Translations under genes and position numbers: made by a program | Notes under the pieces: generated by a model | Told to the model about the DNA's origin: nothing | Seen by the model: only the letters and a program-made list of their open reading frames with translations | Databases searched by the model: none | Assembly: GCA_017311315.1 (NCBI GenBank) | Contig: CM029647.1 | Coordinates: 4,224,576-4,288,575 of the forward strand | DNA from: Dendrocalamus latiflorus | Taxonomy: Eukaryota > Streptophyta > Magnoliopsida > Poales > Poaceae | Direction of reading: 5' to 3' | Length of the DNA stretch: 64,000 nucleotides | In this document: positions 22,696 to 33,952 of the stretch, piece after piece | How the letters are laid out: every line of letters starts with the position of its first letter | Position numbering within the stretch: the stretch's first letter is position 1

Positions 22696-24691
22696 GAGAA
22701 AGCGACGGTGAGGCTTTTTTCCCCTACCCTGCTCGTGAAAACGCTCGCCCCTTCACCTCCCACCCCCCGGGCGGATCCCTCCTCCTCGCCGTTGCCGGAG
22801 CGCGTCACCGGTCCCCGGTGGACGCAAGGAGGGCGGCGGCGAAGCTTTTTTCCCTACCTTGCTCTGATCGGTGGGGAATGGTGATCCGGTCGCGAGATCC
22901 CCGGCAGCGGCTCCCCTCGCCGGCGGCCTCGTGGCCGGATCTGGCATCCCTCGGCTGGCGGCGCCGCGGCGGGCAACCGAGCCATGAAGCGGCGAGGCCC
23001 GTGTGGAGGAGGGGGCATGGAGCGCGCGGGGAGGGAGGCAGAGGAGCGCGGTGGTGTTGAGGAGCGGCGGGTCCCGGTAGCGGCTCCCCTCGCCGGCGGC
23101 GGTCCCTCAGCCTCGATCTACTAGGGTTCGGTGACTTCAAGCCTTGGCGGCGCCGCGGCGGGCTCCCGAGCGGCGGCACGAAGGCGGCCCGACGGCGTGT
23201 GCGGGTCGTGGGGGCGGCGTTGACGCGCGCATGGAGCAGCGTCGAGGAGGTGTGGCGGCGCACTGCAACCCGGCCTGGTGGCGGTCAGGGGCGGTCGTGC
23301 CTCGTCCGCATCGAGGTTGCCGGCCAACGGCGTGCGATTCCGGCATGCTGGCGCCCGGATCTGGTTGAGCTCGGGTACGGTGACGGTGCTGGTCGCCGGA
23401 GCCCGGCCTAGGTCTGGTTGGAGGCCGGATGCTGCGGCTGGCGGTGGTTGGCCTGCGGTCCTGTCGTGCAGCAGGCGGTTCGGTTGCTGGGTTCCTGTGG
23501 CATCCCGCGACGGCCGGTGAGAAGCAAGCCTATGGGGTTGTTGAACCAGAAGTGCTTCTTGGATGGTAGCAGCAACACCCCATCCTGGTTGATGTCTAGT
23601 AGTGGCACTCCATCTCCATCTTCTAGTTCCGCGCAACTGCGGTCTCGGGTCGGCATATCGCCGGGCTCCCGAGGGCTGGATTTGGTCAGCTCAAGCAGCA
23701 AGAGTGCTCATCAGTTCGGTGCTCCGATGCTGGACCAGCCATTATTGGCGGTGCAGTTCCAATTTGGTGCTACTGCACTTAGGTACCCATTCCAGCAGGA
23801 GCAGAAGTTGCAGGATGAGATGTTTAAGAGGAGCAACAGTGGGATCAACCTGAAGTTTGATAGTCCAAGCGGCACTGGGACGATGTCGTCGGCGAGGTAT
23901 TTCATGTCATCCCTGAGCATGGATGGTAGTGTGGCTAGCTTGGACGGGAAACCGCTGTTCCTTTTGATCAGCGGGCCAGTGGCCAGCGACCCGGTGAATG
24001 CGCACCATGCGCCCTAGCGGTGGTGCACTGGCAGAGGGGAGGATGGCAGCGGCAAGTGGGCCATCACAGGCAGGTGCCATTACTCAAAGAAGAGGAAATT
24101 GTGAATTAAGAGGTCGATTAGAGTGCCAGCCATTAGCAACAAAATAGCCGATTTACCCCCGGATGAATACTCATGGCGGAAGACCCCCAGTGTGTTGGTG
24201 GCGATCTATTTTGTGTGTGGGTAGTGCGTGGGGTGCTGTGGAGGTGCTGGCGAAAGCCTTGCCGGTGTTCTTACCGGTCTCGACAACGATGACGCCTTCG
24301 GGCGCCATTTCCCTTCCTGGAGGTGTTGTCATGGCACTCCATAGCCCTCATGTGTAATGATCTCCAGGTGAAAACCTTGCCTCGGTGAGGCGGGCGGCGT
24401 CGGCGACCCTGGTCGCCTCCTTGGAGGCGTCGCCTCGGAGGTCATTCACGCAAAGTAGACCGAAGTTTGGATGGCACAGTCGGATGGGGATAGAAACTTG
24501 ATTGAAGGCAAGGACGGAGAAGAAGTTTTGAAGCTTAGTCTTTCTAGCTTTTTTATAGTCCTTAAGTTCTCTTTCTTGTCGTTTTTTGCTCCTCGGTTTT
24601 GAGGCTTGGAGCCTAAAAGCTCGTGTAACTTTTGGCTGTATATATCCCACGTGGATATAGAGACTAGATTTTATATCCTTTATCTAAAAAA
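22696..24691 (+). mobile_element. Poly-A-tailed retroposon carrying captured gene sequence
   Basis: A 1996-bp insertion flanked by the 12-bp duplication ATCTATGCACGC (22684-22695 and 24692-24703). It ends TTTATATCCTTTATCTAAAAAA. A long, variable-length duplication plus an A-rich 3' end indicates target-primed reverse transcription (LINE machinery). The first 800 bp are very GC-rich and contain two near-copies of a CTTTTTTCCCTACC segment. A WRKY-derived block follows, then a GC-rich 3' part. No reverse transcriptase is present, so it is a short chimeric copy moved in trans. Confidence 0.75.
23700..24183 (+). pseudogene. Captured fragment of a WRKY group IId transcription factor
   Basis: WRKY proteins bind W-box DNA; group IId members carry a plant zinc-cluster domain just before the WRKY domain. 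The frame opened at 23418 includes FKRSNSGINLKFDSPSGT and SSLSMDGSVASLDGKP, then runs through two in-frame stops into the zinc-cluster equivalent (GEDGSGKWAITGRCHYSKK) and RVPAISNKIADLPPDEYSW. It ends after the first residues of the WRKY domain at SWRK, so the WRKYGQK core and zinc finger are missing. Stops are a TAG at 24015-24017 and a TGA shortly after RKL near 24105. Two conserved cysteines of the zinc cluster appear changed (KW for KC, HY for HC). It lies inside the poly-A-tailed retroposon. The family assignment rests on remembered motifs. Confidence 0.75.
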
Positions 24692-24702
24692 ATCTATGCA
24701 CG

Positions 24703-25290
24703 CAGGGCCGGTCCTGGGATTTTAGGGGTCCGGGGCGAAACTAGACATAAGAGGCTTAGTATGAATATCTAAATATAAATCTACATACACACACATATAT
24801 ATGTATCTAATTTTACCAACAAACACTTAAAATGTGTTATGTATTAAAGAAAAATTCATATCAAAGAGTTTATAGATATTACCTTAAAATTTTCTTCTAA
24901 CATTTCTAGATGCGAAGTCATTAATGATGGTATTGATATCAATCTCATCCAATAATTTCTTCTCAATACATAAAGTTGCCAAACCGTTTAACGGCACTAG
25001 CGCGGCGGACGGGTGGAGAGAGAGACGGCCACCCTCCGCGGCTCGGCGCGGCGTGCGGCGTGCCCTAGACGGCTAGACGGAATCACGGAAAAACTAAGAA
25101 GTCGGAAAGTCAGATTTCAGAAAGAAGACCAAAGACAAGAAATCGGCCTGGCCGGGAATTCGGAAGACGGATAGACTCATAGACGGATAATATACATAGT
25201 ATATATACTATGTATATGGGGGATTAGGGGCCCCTGAATTTTGGGGGCCCGGTGCGGCCGCCCCGCTCGCCCCCCTCAAGGCCGGGCCTG
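24703..25290. mobile_element. Non-autonomous hAT inserted in the retroposon's target duplication
   Basis: A 588-bp element with imperfect inverted ends CAGGGCCGGTCCTG and CAGGCCCGGCCTTG (reverse of the right end), flanked by the 8-bp duplication TATGCACG at 24695-24702 and 25291-25298. That octamer is part of the 12-bp duplication of the adjacent retroposon, so this insertion is younger. No transposase frame. Confidence 0.87.
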
Positions 25291-25579
25291 TATGCACGCA
25301 AAACAAGCCAGAGCAGCTTCTTCGGATTGCTCTGGTTTCAGGCTTTTAGCTGCCGGCATTCGCGTAGAGATAAGTTTTAACAATACCATAACTGTCAATT
25401 AGCTTTTCAGTATCATTATTTATTAGACTAATAAATCATAGTTAAAATCTAAAAGATACAACCTAAAAAAACATGCCTAGATATCCAGAATCCCATATAC
25501 AATTGCAAACCTGCTTGCTGCCTACTGTGTATAACTCGTAAAAGAAAGTGATGTGTAACTGGGCTATAAATATAAGCAA

Positions 25580-25683
25580 TGATTTTTTATAACTTTAATC
25601 TTAGGAAAGAAACTGATTTTTTTTATAACTTTAATCTTAGGAAAGAAACTGATTTCTTATAACTTTGATCTCCGGAAAGAAAC
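25580..25683. repeat. Three-copy tandem repeat, 34-36 bp
   Basis: Units begin at 25580, 25614 and 25650; each ends GGAAAGAAAC. Units 1 and 2 differ only in the length of a T run; unit 3 has a few substitutions. Confidence 0.88.
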
Positions 25684-28600
25684 TCTTCGCATCACGATTG
25701 GACCCTAGCAACATAGGTTTTGCCAAACTTACTAAGTAAATAAATCCTTGTGTTTGATTGTTTTCTCGTGGGTGAGCCGCCGCGGTGTCCAACACTACTT
25801 ATGGCCATGTTTTAAACTGATTCAGTTTCTGAATTTTTTTTTATTTTCGGTTTATTTAAGTCAGAAACTACTGAGACTGTATCAGTTTCTAATTTTAGAT
25901 TATTTTTTTTGTTTTTTCTTATTTTTTACATTATCCAGCGGATATAACTTTTTTATTTTTTTTATTTTTTATTTTTGCCTGTGTTATAGCGGGCTCCGCA
26001 GCCTATGCTAGGGCTGGGGGTTCTCGTAATTCTGGGTGCTGTCTAGATGCACTGTTCGTGTGTAGGGGGGCAATTACAATGTAGCTCGAGCTCCACTACT
26101 GCAATGCAATGCTACTGGTAGCTAGCGATATGTTAATATGATGGTTTCTTTTGGGTGCTGTCGCAACTGTACAGCGAAAGGCCGTTCGATTTGATAGAGG
26201 AGGCTCAAAAAACAAGGAACCCAGCCTGTCCGGTTTGGTTGGGATCACACGGTAAGGTCGAATTTTAGAAAGTATTTTATCAGTAGCAGACTTGCGGGTG
26301 CGATAGCGGCCCATGGTTCGTTCAAATTTTTGTGGTTGTCTTCAAAACAACCCCCAAAACTTGTTAAGGTTGGTTGGTTCTTATGTCTGGATTGCGAGTA
26401 CGTATTCTACTCCCCTAGTTTAAATGCTGTGAAACTATACTAAACCCATTGGATTGAGATGGTTTGGCGGAGTAGCCAAGAAATGCACACATGATCCACA
26501 GTTTCAGTCACCTTTGCAGCTTCAAAATTTCGTAATACAGGCATCGGCTGCGACCCCCTTTTTTTTTTGTCGCGAGTCAGAACTGCCATCTTCTGATATC
26601 CGTTGCATCGCCCCGTTTTCCGTACACCGATTGCCTGCCTCCCTTTGGTTTAAGGCCTGTTCATTTCGATTTAAGTTTCTGATTTCTAACTTATTTTTTA
26701 CTATTTTTAGTTATAGTATAATTTTAATTAATTATAGTATAATTTTAACTATAAACTAATTTATTTTAGTCTAACCGAGCGGCACTGTCTAAAGCCTTGC
26801 TTGCCGTTGAATCTGCAGCTCCCATGCAATGTATGCAACCGTACGATGTGGCAACAGCAGCGGCAGCAACGCCAAGGAAGATTTGTATTCTTGTGCGTGT
26901 CTGTCACGGACGCCGTACATGATCATCCAGTATCCACAGGAGAGTACGGGTACTACTCTGATCGTATATCGCCATGCTTGCCCGACCTTATCCACAAGAA
27001 AGCGGGGAAAGCCCATCCAGGCCGCCGCGCTGTCCGTGCATGCGTCTACGCAAGGCGACAAAAGCGCCAATGGACGCTGGCGCTCCAGGAATGGTCATCG
27101 CGGTACTCCTCAGGTTGAGTACAGTTGCTAATCAGGCAAGATATTTTGGGCACGAATCGAAAGAGTACGCCTAAAAACATAAATTTTTCCCCTACTAGCG
27201 CCTACCGATCGATCTGCAGGGTGAGCCCGATTGTTTTGTCTGATGAAATCGGATCATAAGATTATAATTCTATTATAATTTTGAAACGTACATATTATAT
27301 ATAAAAGTAAATTAAATCTTTAAATATGCAAGCCTATAATGTATTTTTTAAATTTAATTTTATAATTTGAGTACACTTAATCATGTTATATTAAATTAAG
27401 ATTGACTTTGAAACTTATTTAATTATTTTTAATAAACTAATAATCTAAAAATACAATATGTCAAAGATAATACTTTTTTTTTTATCTTAGAACAACATGT
27501 AAACAACAAAAATAAAGCAAATTAAACTTATGCAACTTAAACTAGCGATAGGTACTATCAAATTTTAAATGCTAATATAGTTTGTTAGTAGGATCACGAT
27601 CCTACTGTGATTCTACTCGATCCTAACGACTCTATGAGTAGAATCGCGAACCAACTACAATACTATCAAATTTTGATCTATATTACGATTCAAATCATCT
27701 ACCTCCAATAAAATCATGAAATTATATGATACTATAATACGCGCTACAATACTGACAACCTTAGACGTGTATCAAGGGAAATAAGCTGCCTTGCTCACAG
27801 GTCCCTGCTCATACCAACAGATCGGTTCGGCTGAAAAGCTCGTGGCTTATGGCTGAAAACACTGTAGCTGGCTGAAAAAAGCACTGTAGCTGACAGAGGC
27901 TTATTTAGCATAATTAAATTTAAAAAAATTAAAAATAAAAAATATGTTAGCCCATTACGTATAATACAAACAAATACGGGAAAAAAGAACCGGCAAAAAA
28001 GCTCAACAAAAAGCCAAAAGTTCAGAAAAAACGAAACTTATGAATAGTGAAAAATAAGCCAGAAGTCAGAAACCGAAACCGAGTTGATCAGGGATAAACT
28101 GCTCCCAGCTCATACCAACAGCAACAACCCGAGGAGTGCCCCATCCACCTCCATGCGAACAATGCATTGAACCGTAAGAACTGTCGCCGTCGAGTTTGTT
28201 TCGCAAATGTTACGATTTGCAGCTGAATACGTACGCATGATTCATGCACTAGTTAGTAACTGAATAAGATATACTACATAGTACTCCTAATTGACAGAGT
28301 GGTTCCTTAAAAAAATGATAGGATGGGATAAAGGTTATGTACCTTTTGGCTTTTAAGCGGTATTTTTTTCTTAATAATAACTATTTATTAGATAAATAAA
28401 TCATAGCCAAAAGTCACAGCTAGGAAACAAACCCAAAGTCTACAACTAACTATACTCTGATGTAAAGATTTCATGATTCCATCCGATTGCTATCACATTA
28501 TCAGGATTTAAAAAAATCCTACATATTAGAAGGATACGCATGATACTTCTATAGATCGGGTATGGCGACTCAGAGAGGTGATTGACTTTTTAAAATCTTT

Positions 28601-29019
28601 CTCTTGATATTAGCATTACAATGTAACAGAAAACTTAACCTTACAAGCTACCTAAAAGCCCAAGAGCCAAAGAATACAAAGTCATCCGAGACAAACTATC
28701 TCATCGGTCTGACCGCCGAGCAGGGAACGGTTGGACCGCTCGGCTAGACTAACCGCAAGAATCATCAGTCAGACCAGGATGGGCGGTCTGATCGCTCGCT
28801 GAACAGAGGTAGAAAACAACACCACCACCACAAACTCCTTTTAAGTAGTAGATATTATGGAAAGTGATTTTTTTTACTTGTTAGTCATATTTTTTTGAAA
28901 CATTAGATTCATACGAAAATTTTATCACGGTGATCTGATATTCTAACATGAATTTCCGGGGAATACTACGGTGTGTGCAATCTTTTTTTTTGTTGAAAGG
29001 GGAACGGTGTATGCATGCG
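25684..29019. other. Intergenic with MITE fragments
   Basis: No supported gene. 26653-26785 and 27829-28095 (reversed) resemble the AT-rich MITE family of 2287-2535. 28650-28800 contains CGGTCTGACCG words like those in the LTR-like repeat at 21440-21540. A moderately GC-rich segment at 26790-27130 has overlapping frames on both strands with no domain. Confidence 0.5.
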
Positions 29020-29290
29020 GCCCTACTCATTTTGGTTTGAGCTTTTGTCTTCTGGCTTATTTTTTATTATTCCTAAATTTCGTATTTTTTTGGCTATTCA
29101 ACTTTTTTGAGCTTTTTGCCGGTTCTTTTTTTTGTATTCGTTTGTATTACACGTGATTGGCTAACATATTTTTTATTTTTTAAAAAAATTAATTATGCTA
29201 ACTAAACTACCATTAATTATGTTGTAATTTCAGTTAACTATAATATAATTTTAGTTATAAGTCACTAGATTTCAATTTAAATGAGCGGAC
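29020..29290. mobile_element. AT-rich MITE family copy
   Basis: Resembles 2287-2535 over most of its length (CATTTTGGTTTGAGCTT, ATTCCTAAATTTCGT and GGCTAACATATTTTTTATT blocks). Ends approximate; no clear target duplication. Confidence 0.5.
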
Positions 29291-30294
29291 TGGCAATCTG
29301 GGGGCGAGGTGATTGTTCATGACGTAAACAAGAAGGATCGAAAAGGACAGTTTTAAAGAAGAAAACAGAGGGGAGAGAGAGACGGGAAAAGATAGAAAGA
29401 AGAAAGAAAATAAAATAAAGGCGCCCCCTGTCTCGTGGAACCGGACAGGCCCTGGTATTTCCTCCACCCAAGGACACCGCACCACGCAGAATTGAAGACC
29501 CACCACCCACCCACCCACCCACCCAAAAGTCCTCACGCCAAGCAGCCAAGCGATGCGATCAGATCGAGTGCAGTACAGTACAGTGAAAATCAAAACGCAA
29601 GTACCAATCACCTAAAGATCACAACACAACAGTAGCCAGTAGGGAGAGGCTGGAGAGGGGGTCTAGTGAGTCTACGCACAGGCAGAAAGCGAGCGAGAAG
29701 GATCGCCGTGGCCGTCCGTGATCCAGACGTCACATCAGCAGCGTCGCCCTCCCACCCCACACCGCCGCTCCAGCAGTCTCGCTCCATCATTCGATTTGGG
29801 TGACACGGCGTCATCCGGCCCCACTCGCTCGATCTCCTCCGCCGTCTCCGTCGACGACTAGTAGCCGTCTACGCCTCGCCTCGCCGCATTCTCGTACGCC
29901 CAACAGCGACAGCACAGGCAACAGCTAACATGTTGCCATCCGGACCGTTCCACAGTTAAAAGGTGCATGTGTATATATCGGTATATGATGCACAAGGAGC
30001 ATACATACGACGCACAAGAGGAGCTGCTGCACATGCACGTACGTGTACACATCGCAGTTTGTAACTTATACGAGTAAGCACCGTAATAGATTTTAGCATA
30101 GACAAAATCACAAAACCATTAGGCATACAATCAATAATTTTTTAATCATTTTCTAAAATTATTTTAAAGTAATTTTCAATTTGAACCACTTTAGCCTCGC
30201 CACCCCTCGCGGCGTGGTCAAACCGTGCTGTCACGCTCGCCCATTGGCCGTGCAGCATGGAGGCTTACGTGGCAGTAGTCATGCTATATCCCAT
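29291..30294. other. GC-rich, promoter-like segment without a coding region
   Basis: 29400-29900 is rich in CCACCC/CTCCGCCG words, with a short (CCCA)n run at 29505-29525. It resembles a plant gene promoter or leader, but no convincing start codon and frame follow it. It could be the orphaned 5' flank of a lost gene. Confidence 0.35.
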
Positions 30295-30506
30295 GTACAT
30301 GTCTATCTCCATGTGAATATTCTTGGTTGGGAGGGAGGGAAAGAGGGATGGATTTGTTTTGGGGTTCTTGAGGTAGTAGAAAATACCCAAAAAAAATTAG
30401 AAAAAGGGTGTGCAGAAATGGAAGAGTTTGGAGGCGGTTGTGTTCGCTGTGCATAGGGTGTGGTGGAGCATGGAACATGTCAATTCACATGGAGATAGAC
30501 ATGTAC
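30295..30506. mobile_element. MITE with 22-bp perfect inverted ends
   Basis: 212 bp, opening GTACATGTCTATCTCCATGT and closing with its mirror. A large part recurs, in inverted orientation, at 36039-36202. The target duplication is ambiguous because the ends are palindromic (TA on both sides fits). Confidence 0.7.
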
Positions 30507-30897
30507 TGCATCCTAAAAAATGACTAATATGTGAACTGTGATATAACATGAGGCATAAGGATGGATATATGCTAGATAGTACCGCTCATAAAAGATGCGT
30601 AGACATTCCGTGCCTACTTCTAGAACACGTTTTTTCATATTGTTGGATACCTTGCTGCGCGAAGAATTGAATGCAAAAAGGACGATGAGATTTGAAGTTA
30701 TGAAATAAATAGATTTTATAATAAAACTAGGAATAATAAGGCACATAGGGTTTAGTTACATGTATAAGAAACAACATCATGCATGATGCAATAAACTGAA
30801 GTACCCATACGATACATATACGTCTTTTTCAAATAGAAATAAATTCGAAAATTCGAGGGACTTGTTCAGAACGACCCAACCTAATGCGTAGACTAGG
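30507..30897. other. Probable 3' flank of the GRF-type relic
   Basis: No frame of interest. Its sequence (for example ATGAAATAAATAGATTTTAT followed by ACATGTATAAG) loosely resembles 41290-41400, which lies in the same position relative to the other GRF-type gene. The two copies therefore share more than the coding part. Confidence 0.4.
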
Positions 30898-31371
30898 CTA
30901 TTTTTCCTTTCTTGCGAGCTCAGCGTTGAGCTCCTCAACGGCCTCATTGTCCTTGGCCTTAAGCTCCTCATCTCGCAAGCCTTGTGCTCCCTGCGCGTGC
31001 ATGCCTCGAGATGAGCTTTCATCTCTTCCTCCTGAATCTCACAAGCCATTTTGACATCCCACTCCTCGTAGTCGAGAGTCCATTGGTCATATGGGTGGAT
31101 CTCTAGGTCGATCCACTTACAGTAGCAACATAGTAGTTCCGAGCACTACGGGCAGACGGGAGAGGTTGATAGTGTGTACTTTGAATGATAAATAGTAGGG
31201 AAACATACTGTAACTAGTCCTTACTGGCTGCCGATAGCTGCTCGTGTCCCAACGGCGGTCGGGATAGTCAGAGGAGTAATTCGCACAACTCCAATAACGC
31301 ATGTTTAGGCTGAACCGTTGCTTAAACTTGAAAAACTTGCACGGGTCCCTGCACCAACAGAGGGGAGACAT
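30898..31371 (-). pseudogene. GRF-type zinc-finger gene relic, copy A
   Basis: Two exons on the minus strand: 31371-31225 (49 codons) and 31145-30898, with a GT-AG intron in phase 0. Exon 1 starts MSPLCWCRDPCKFFKF and runs to CANYSSDYPDR; exon 2 starts with a Cys-rich CCYCKWIDLE and is followed by a Glu/Lys-rich coiled coil. The spacing of PxCxCxxxC, xCANY and CKW fits the GRF-type zinc finger, a small domain abundant in grass genomes and often linked to transposons. Exon 2 is 248 nt: past about 30990 the coiled coil continues only in the -1 frame to a TAG at 30898-30900. Copy B at 41465-42070 has the same architecture and the same class of break. Function unknown. Confidence 0.55.
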
Positions 31372-32091
31372 CTCTCCCTCGGGCGGGTGTTGCGGTGAAT
31401 GCTCAGTTAGAGCGTTTAGGACAGGGTTGCTGCTACAGGGGGTGTCATTGCGAGAGGTGATCTCCTGGCACGCTCCGCATATTCGTCCCAGGCCGCATTA
31501 GCCCTTTTTTATTCGTCGCGGGCTCGTAGCAGATCTTGCTAGTTCGCAGGTCTCATCTTATTGCTGCATCATCTTGTCCCATTACTTCTTTTGCATCTTG
31601 ACCATTCCAATGTGATGAAGCAAACTATGATGTAGTATTGGGTTTGGTTATGTAGTATTCTCTCACAGGTCTCCTCCACTTCCTTTTGTAAGCTAAAGAG
31701 TTGGTGTGGTTAATTTCATATGAGTAGCCTGCGAGGTAGTGTTGCGTTGTCTTTCTAAAAGTTGCTGGTGAAGCAAAGTGTTTCACGTTTTACATTGCAA
31801 GGAGTTTTCACGTCCTGTTTTCCAGTCCTGTCTTTTCGGTCTGAAAAGCTAAGGTCAATGTTATCAAGTCGATCTAAAAAATTGAAGGCAATGTTGCCAC
31901 GTGTTACTTTGCAAAGAGCTGTCACATCATGCTTCGTATAATCATGTCTTTTTAGTATGAAAAACGGATATACAATGAAAATCGTAAACCATAACATGAA
32001 CCCTAAAATTGATTCTTCCCCTAAAGGCGGGGCTGGAGGCGTGCGAGGGGCTAAAGGCAAGGCCGCCAGGACTGGAGAAGGGTGACAGGGT
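31372..32091. other. Intergenic, upstream of GRF-type copy A
   Basis: No gene. 32084-32091 immediately precedes a hAT-like terminus. Confidence 0.5.
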
Positions 32092-33920
32092 CAGGGGCGG
32101 ACCCACAGGGTATGCCGAGTGGGCCACGGCATACCCTGGGTCCAGCCCGCCAGTGGGTGCGGCCGATAGTTGGTGACCGCTCCCTTCATCCCGCTGGCAA
32201 CGTGGCATCCCTCTTTCTCCCGCTCTGCCTCGACCGCCACGACCCCACCTCCGGCGAGGACACCTATGTATCCACCGCCGCTGAGCGCCTCCCCCCGCCC
32301 TCTGCAGCCTTCGATGTTGCCGACCACCGCGGCGCCGCGCTCCTCCGTGGCTTTCTTCGACGGTGCCCTGATGCCAAAGCCGATTCCCTCGCCTGGCCGC
32401 CTGGGCAATCGACTGCATCCCTGCCGCAGGGGCCGCGACCTCCGCCTCCGCCTATGAGGTCTACGTCGCCGGATGCTGCGCCGGCGAGCCCATCGTCCTC
32501 ACGCGCGGCCGCGCGGCCTGCGGCTCACCACCCCTGAAGAAGCTGCCGATGGGTTGGTTCGCCGACAATCGGCGACTTTGATGGTGAGTATTAATTAAAA
32601 TTCAAGAACATTAGTTGCCTGATTTTACTGATTGGTACGATTTACAAAGGAAATAATAGCTTTCGTATAGGAACAATTGTGGCAACAAAATTGGAGCATA
32701 ATATAGTAATTTGCGTGGATTGTAGAATGTGGTCGTGTACTACTTGTTTTTACTATAGATTGGCGTATGGTGGCAAGCAAAGGCTTTGATGGCACATATA
32801 AATGGGTGGACTTTTGTTCAAATTTTTGGAAAGCATGTAGTATTGTGTTGTGATTGCGATTGCTTTGCTCGTGTGATTGTTTGTGTTTGCAAAGTTTGGC
32901 TTGATCGGCAGGGAACATTGTTGTCTAGTGTACTGTCACTGTGTAGAAATATATTGTGTGGGCATAATCCCGTATACGGAACATGGTGATTTAGATGTTA
33001 CGTTCTCCCTGTAACTTTCTGTGATTGTGACTGGTTTTCTGGTAATAGTATCTTTATCTTCATCCTTGGATTGATATGTTTGTGCATATATTGTTAAAAA
33101 GTATTACGCTCATTATTTTATTCTTGATAGAATAATAGCTGTATATTGTACAGTTCTGAAAGACACATAGATCAATGGTTTACATGGTATTACATCACCT
33201 GTGCATGTATTTTACTATTTGAACTTAGTTTCATATGTATTTAGGGCCTGTTTGGTTCATGACCAGAAGTTGCATAGCCACAAGTTAGGCGTGCCACAGT
33301 TTTTAGGTAGCTGTTTGGTTTACTGACGTAACTGTGGCATGCCACACTTTCTTAGCACCCGGCCCCACATGTCATAGACTCAGTTTCTTGCCAAACTTTG
33401 CCACAAGTGTGGCTTCGATTTTGTTAGCCACAGTTTCTGTGGCAGCCACATATTGCCTAAGCTTAGGCATGGCAAGGTTAGGCACCAACCAAACAGGCCC
33501 ATATGCACTAGCTTTTGACCTTTTAATTCTTTGAAATGTCTTACAATGATAGCATCTTGAATTTAGTTTGAATTGCTGTAAATACTGTAGCATGTGCCTA
33601 TTCAATATTAATCTGTGCATTTCCTGGTTTGGCTAAGATATTGTAAATTTGGAACAAAACTTTCATTTGATGTGTGCTTATTCCTAGTCATATATACTTG
33701 AATATGCCTGCCTTACAAATTATATTATCAATCGGCATAATAACATACCGCCTGGCCCCAGAACATTACTACCTGACAACATATGGGATGCCGCTGTTTT
33801 GAATATTGTGTGCATAATAATATTGAATTTTATTTGCCGAATTGGCAAATGATTTTATCGAATTGCATATGAAAATTTTGGTGCGGCATACCCTTTGGTA
33901 AAATCCTAGGTGTTGGAGGC
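32092..33920. mobile_element. Degraded hAT-like element with GC-rich cargo
   Basis: Starts CAGGGGCGGACCCACAGGG, a common hAT-type end in grasses. Near the far side GCGGCATACCCTTT (about 33887) mirrors GGGTATGCCG (about 32108), but the final CCGCCCCTG is missing, so the right end is eroded and no duplication can be shown. A GC-rich block at 32150-32540 gives overlapping frames on both strands (Pro/Arg/Ala-rich), possibly captured exon sequence, with no domain I recognise. A smaller MITE is nested at 33244-33500. Confidence 0.42.
33244..33500. mobile_element. MITE with GGGCCTGTTTGGTT ends
   Basis: 257 bp, perfect 14-bp inverted ends GGGCCTGTTTGGTT and AACCAAACAGGCCC. The interior is full of GCCACA/TGTGGC words. 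Similar in style to 44058-44311 and 53037-53291 but clearly divergent. Target duplication not clear. Confidence 0.65.
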
Positions 33921-33952
33921 GAGCAGCGGGGCCTACAGTAGCTGACGACGAC

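Noticed and set aside
23121..23701. Minus-strand frames of up to 171 codons inside the retroposon
   Set aside because: Compositional shadows in GC-rich DNA. The recognisable WRKY-derived residues are on the plus strand.
32082..32537. 151-codon plus-strand Pro/Ala-rich frame and 158-codon minus-strand frame
   Set aside because: Overlap each other on opposite strands with no domain; treated as GC-rich cargo of a degraded element.
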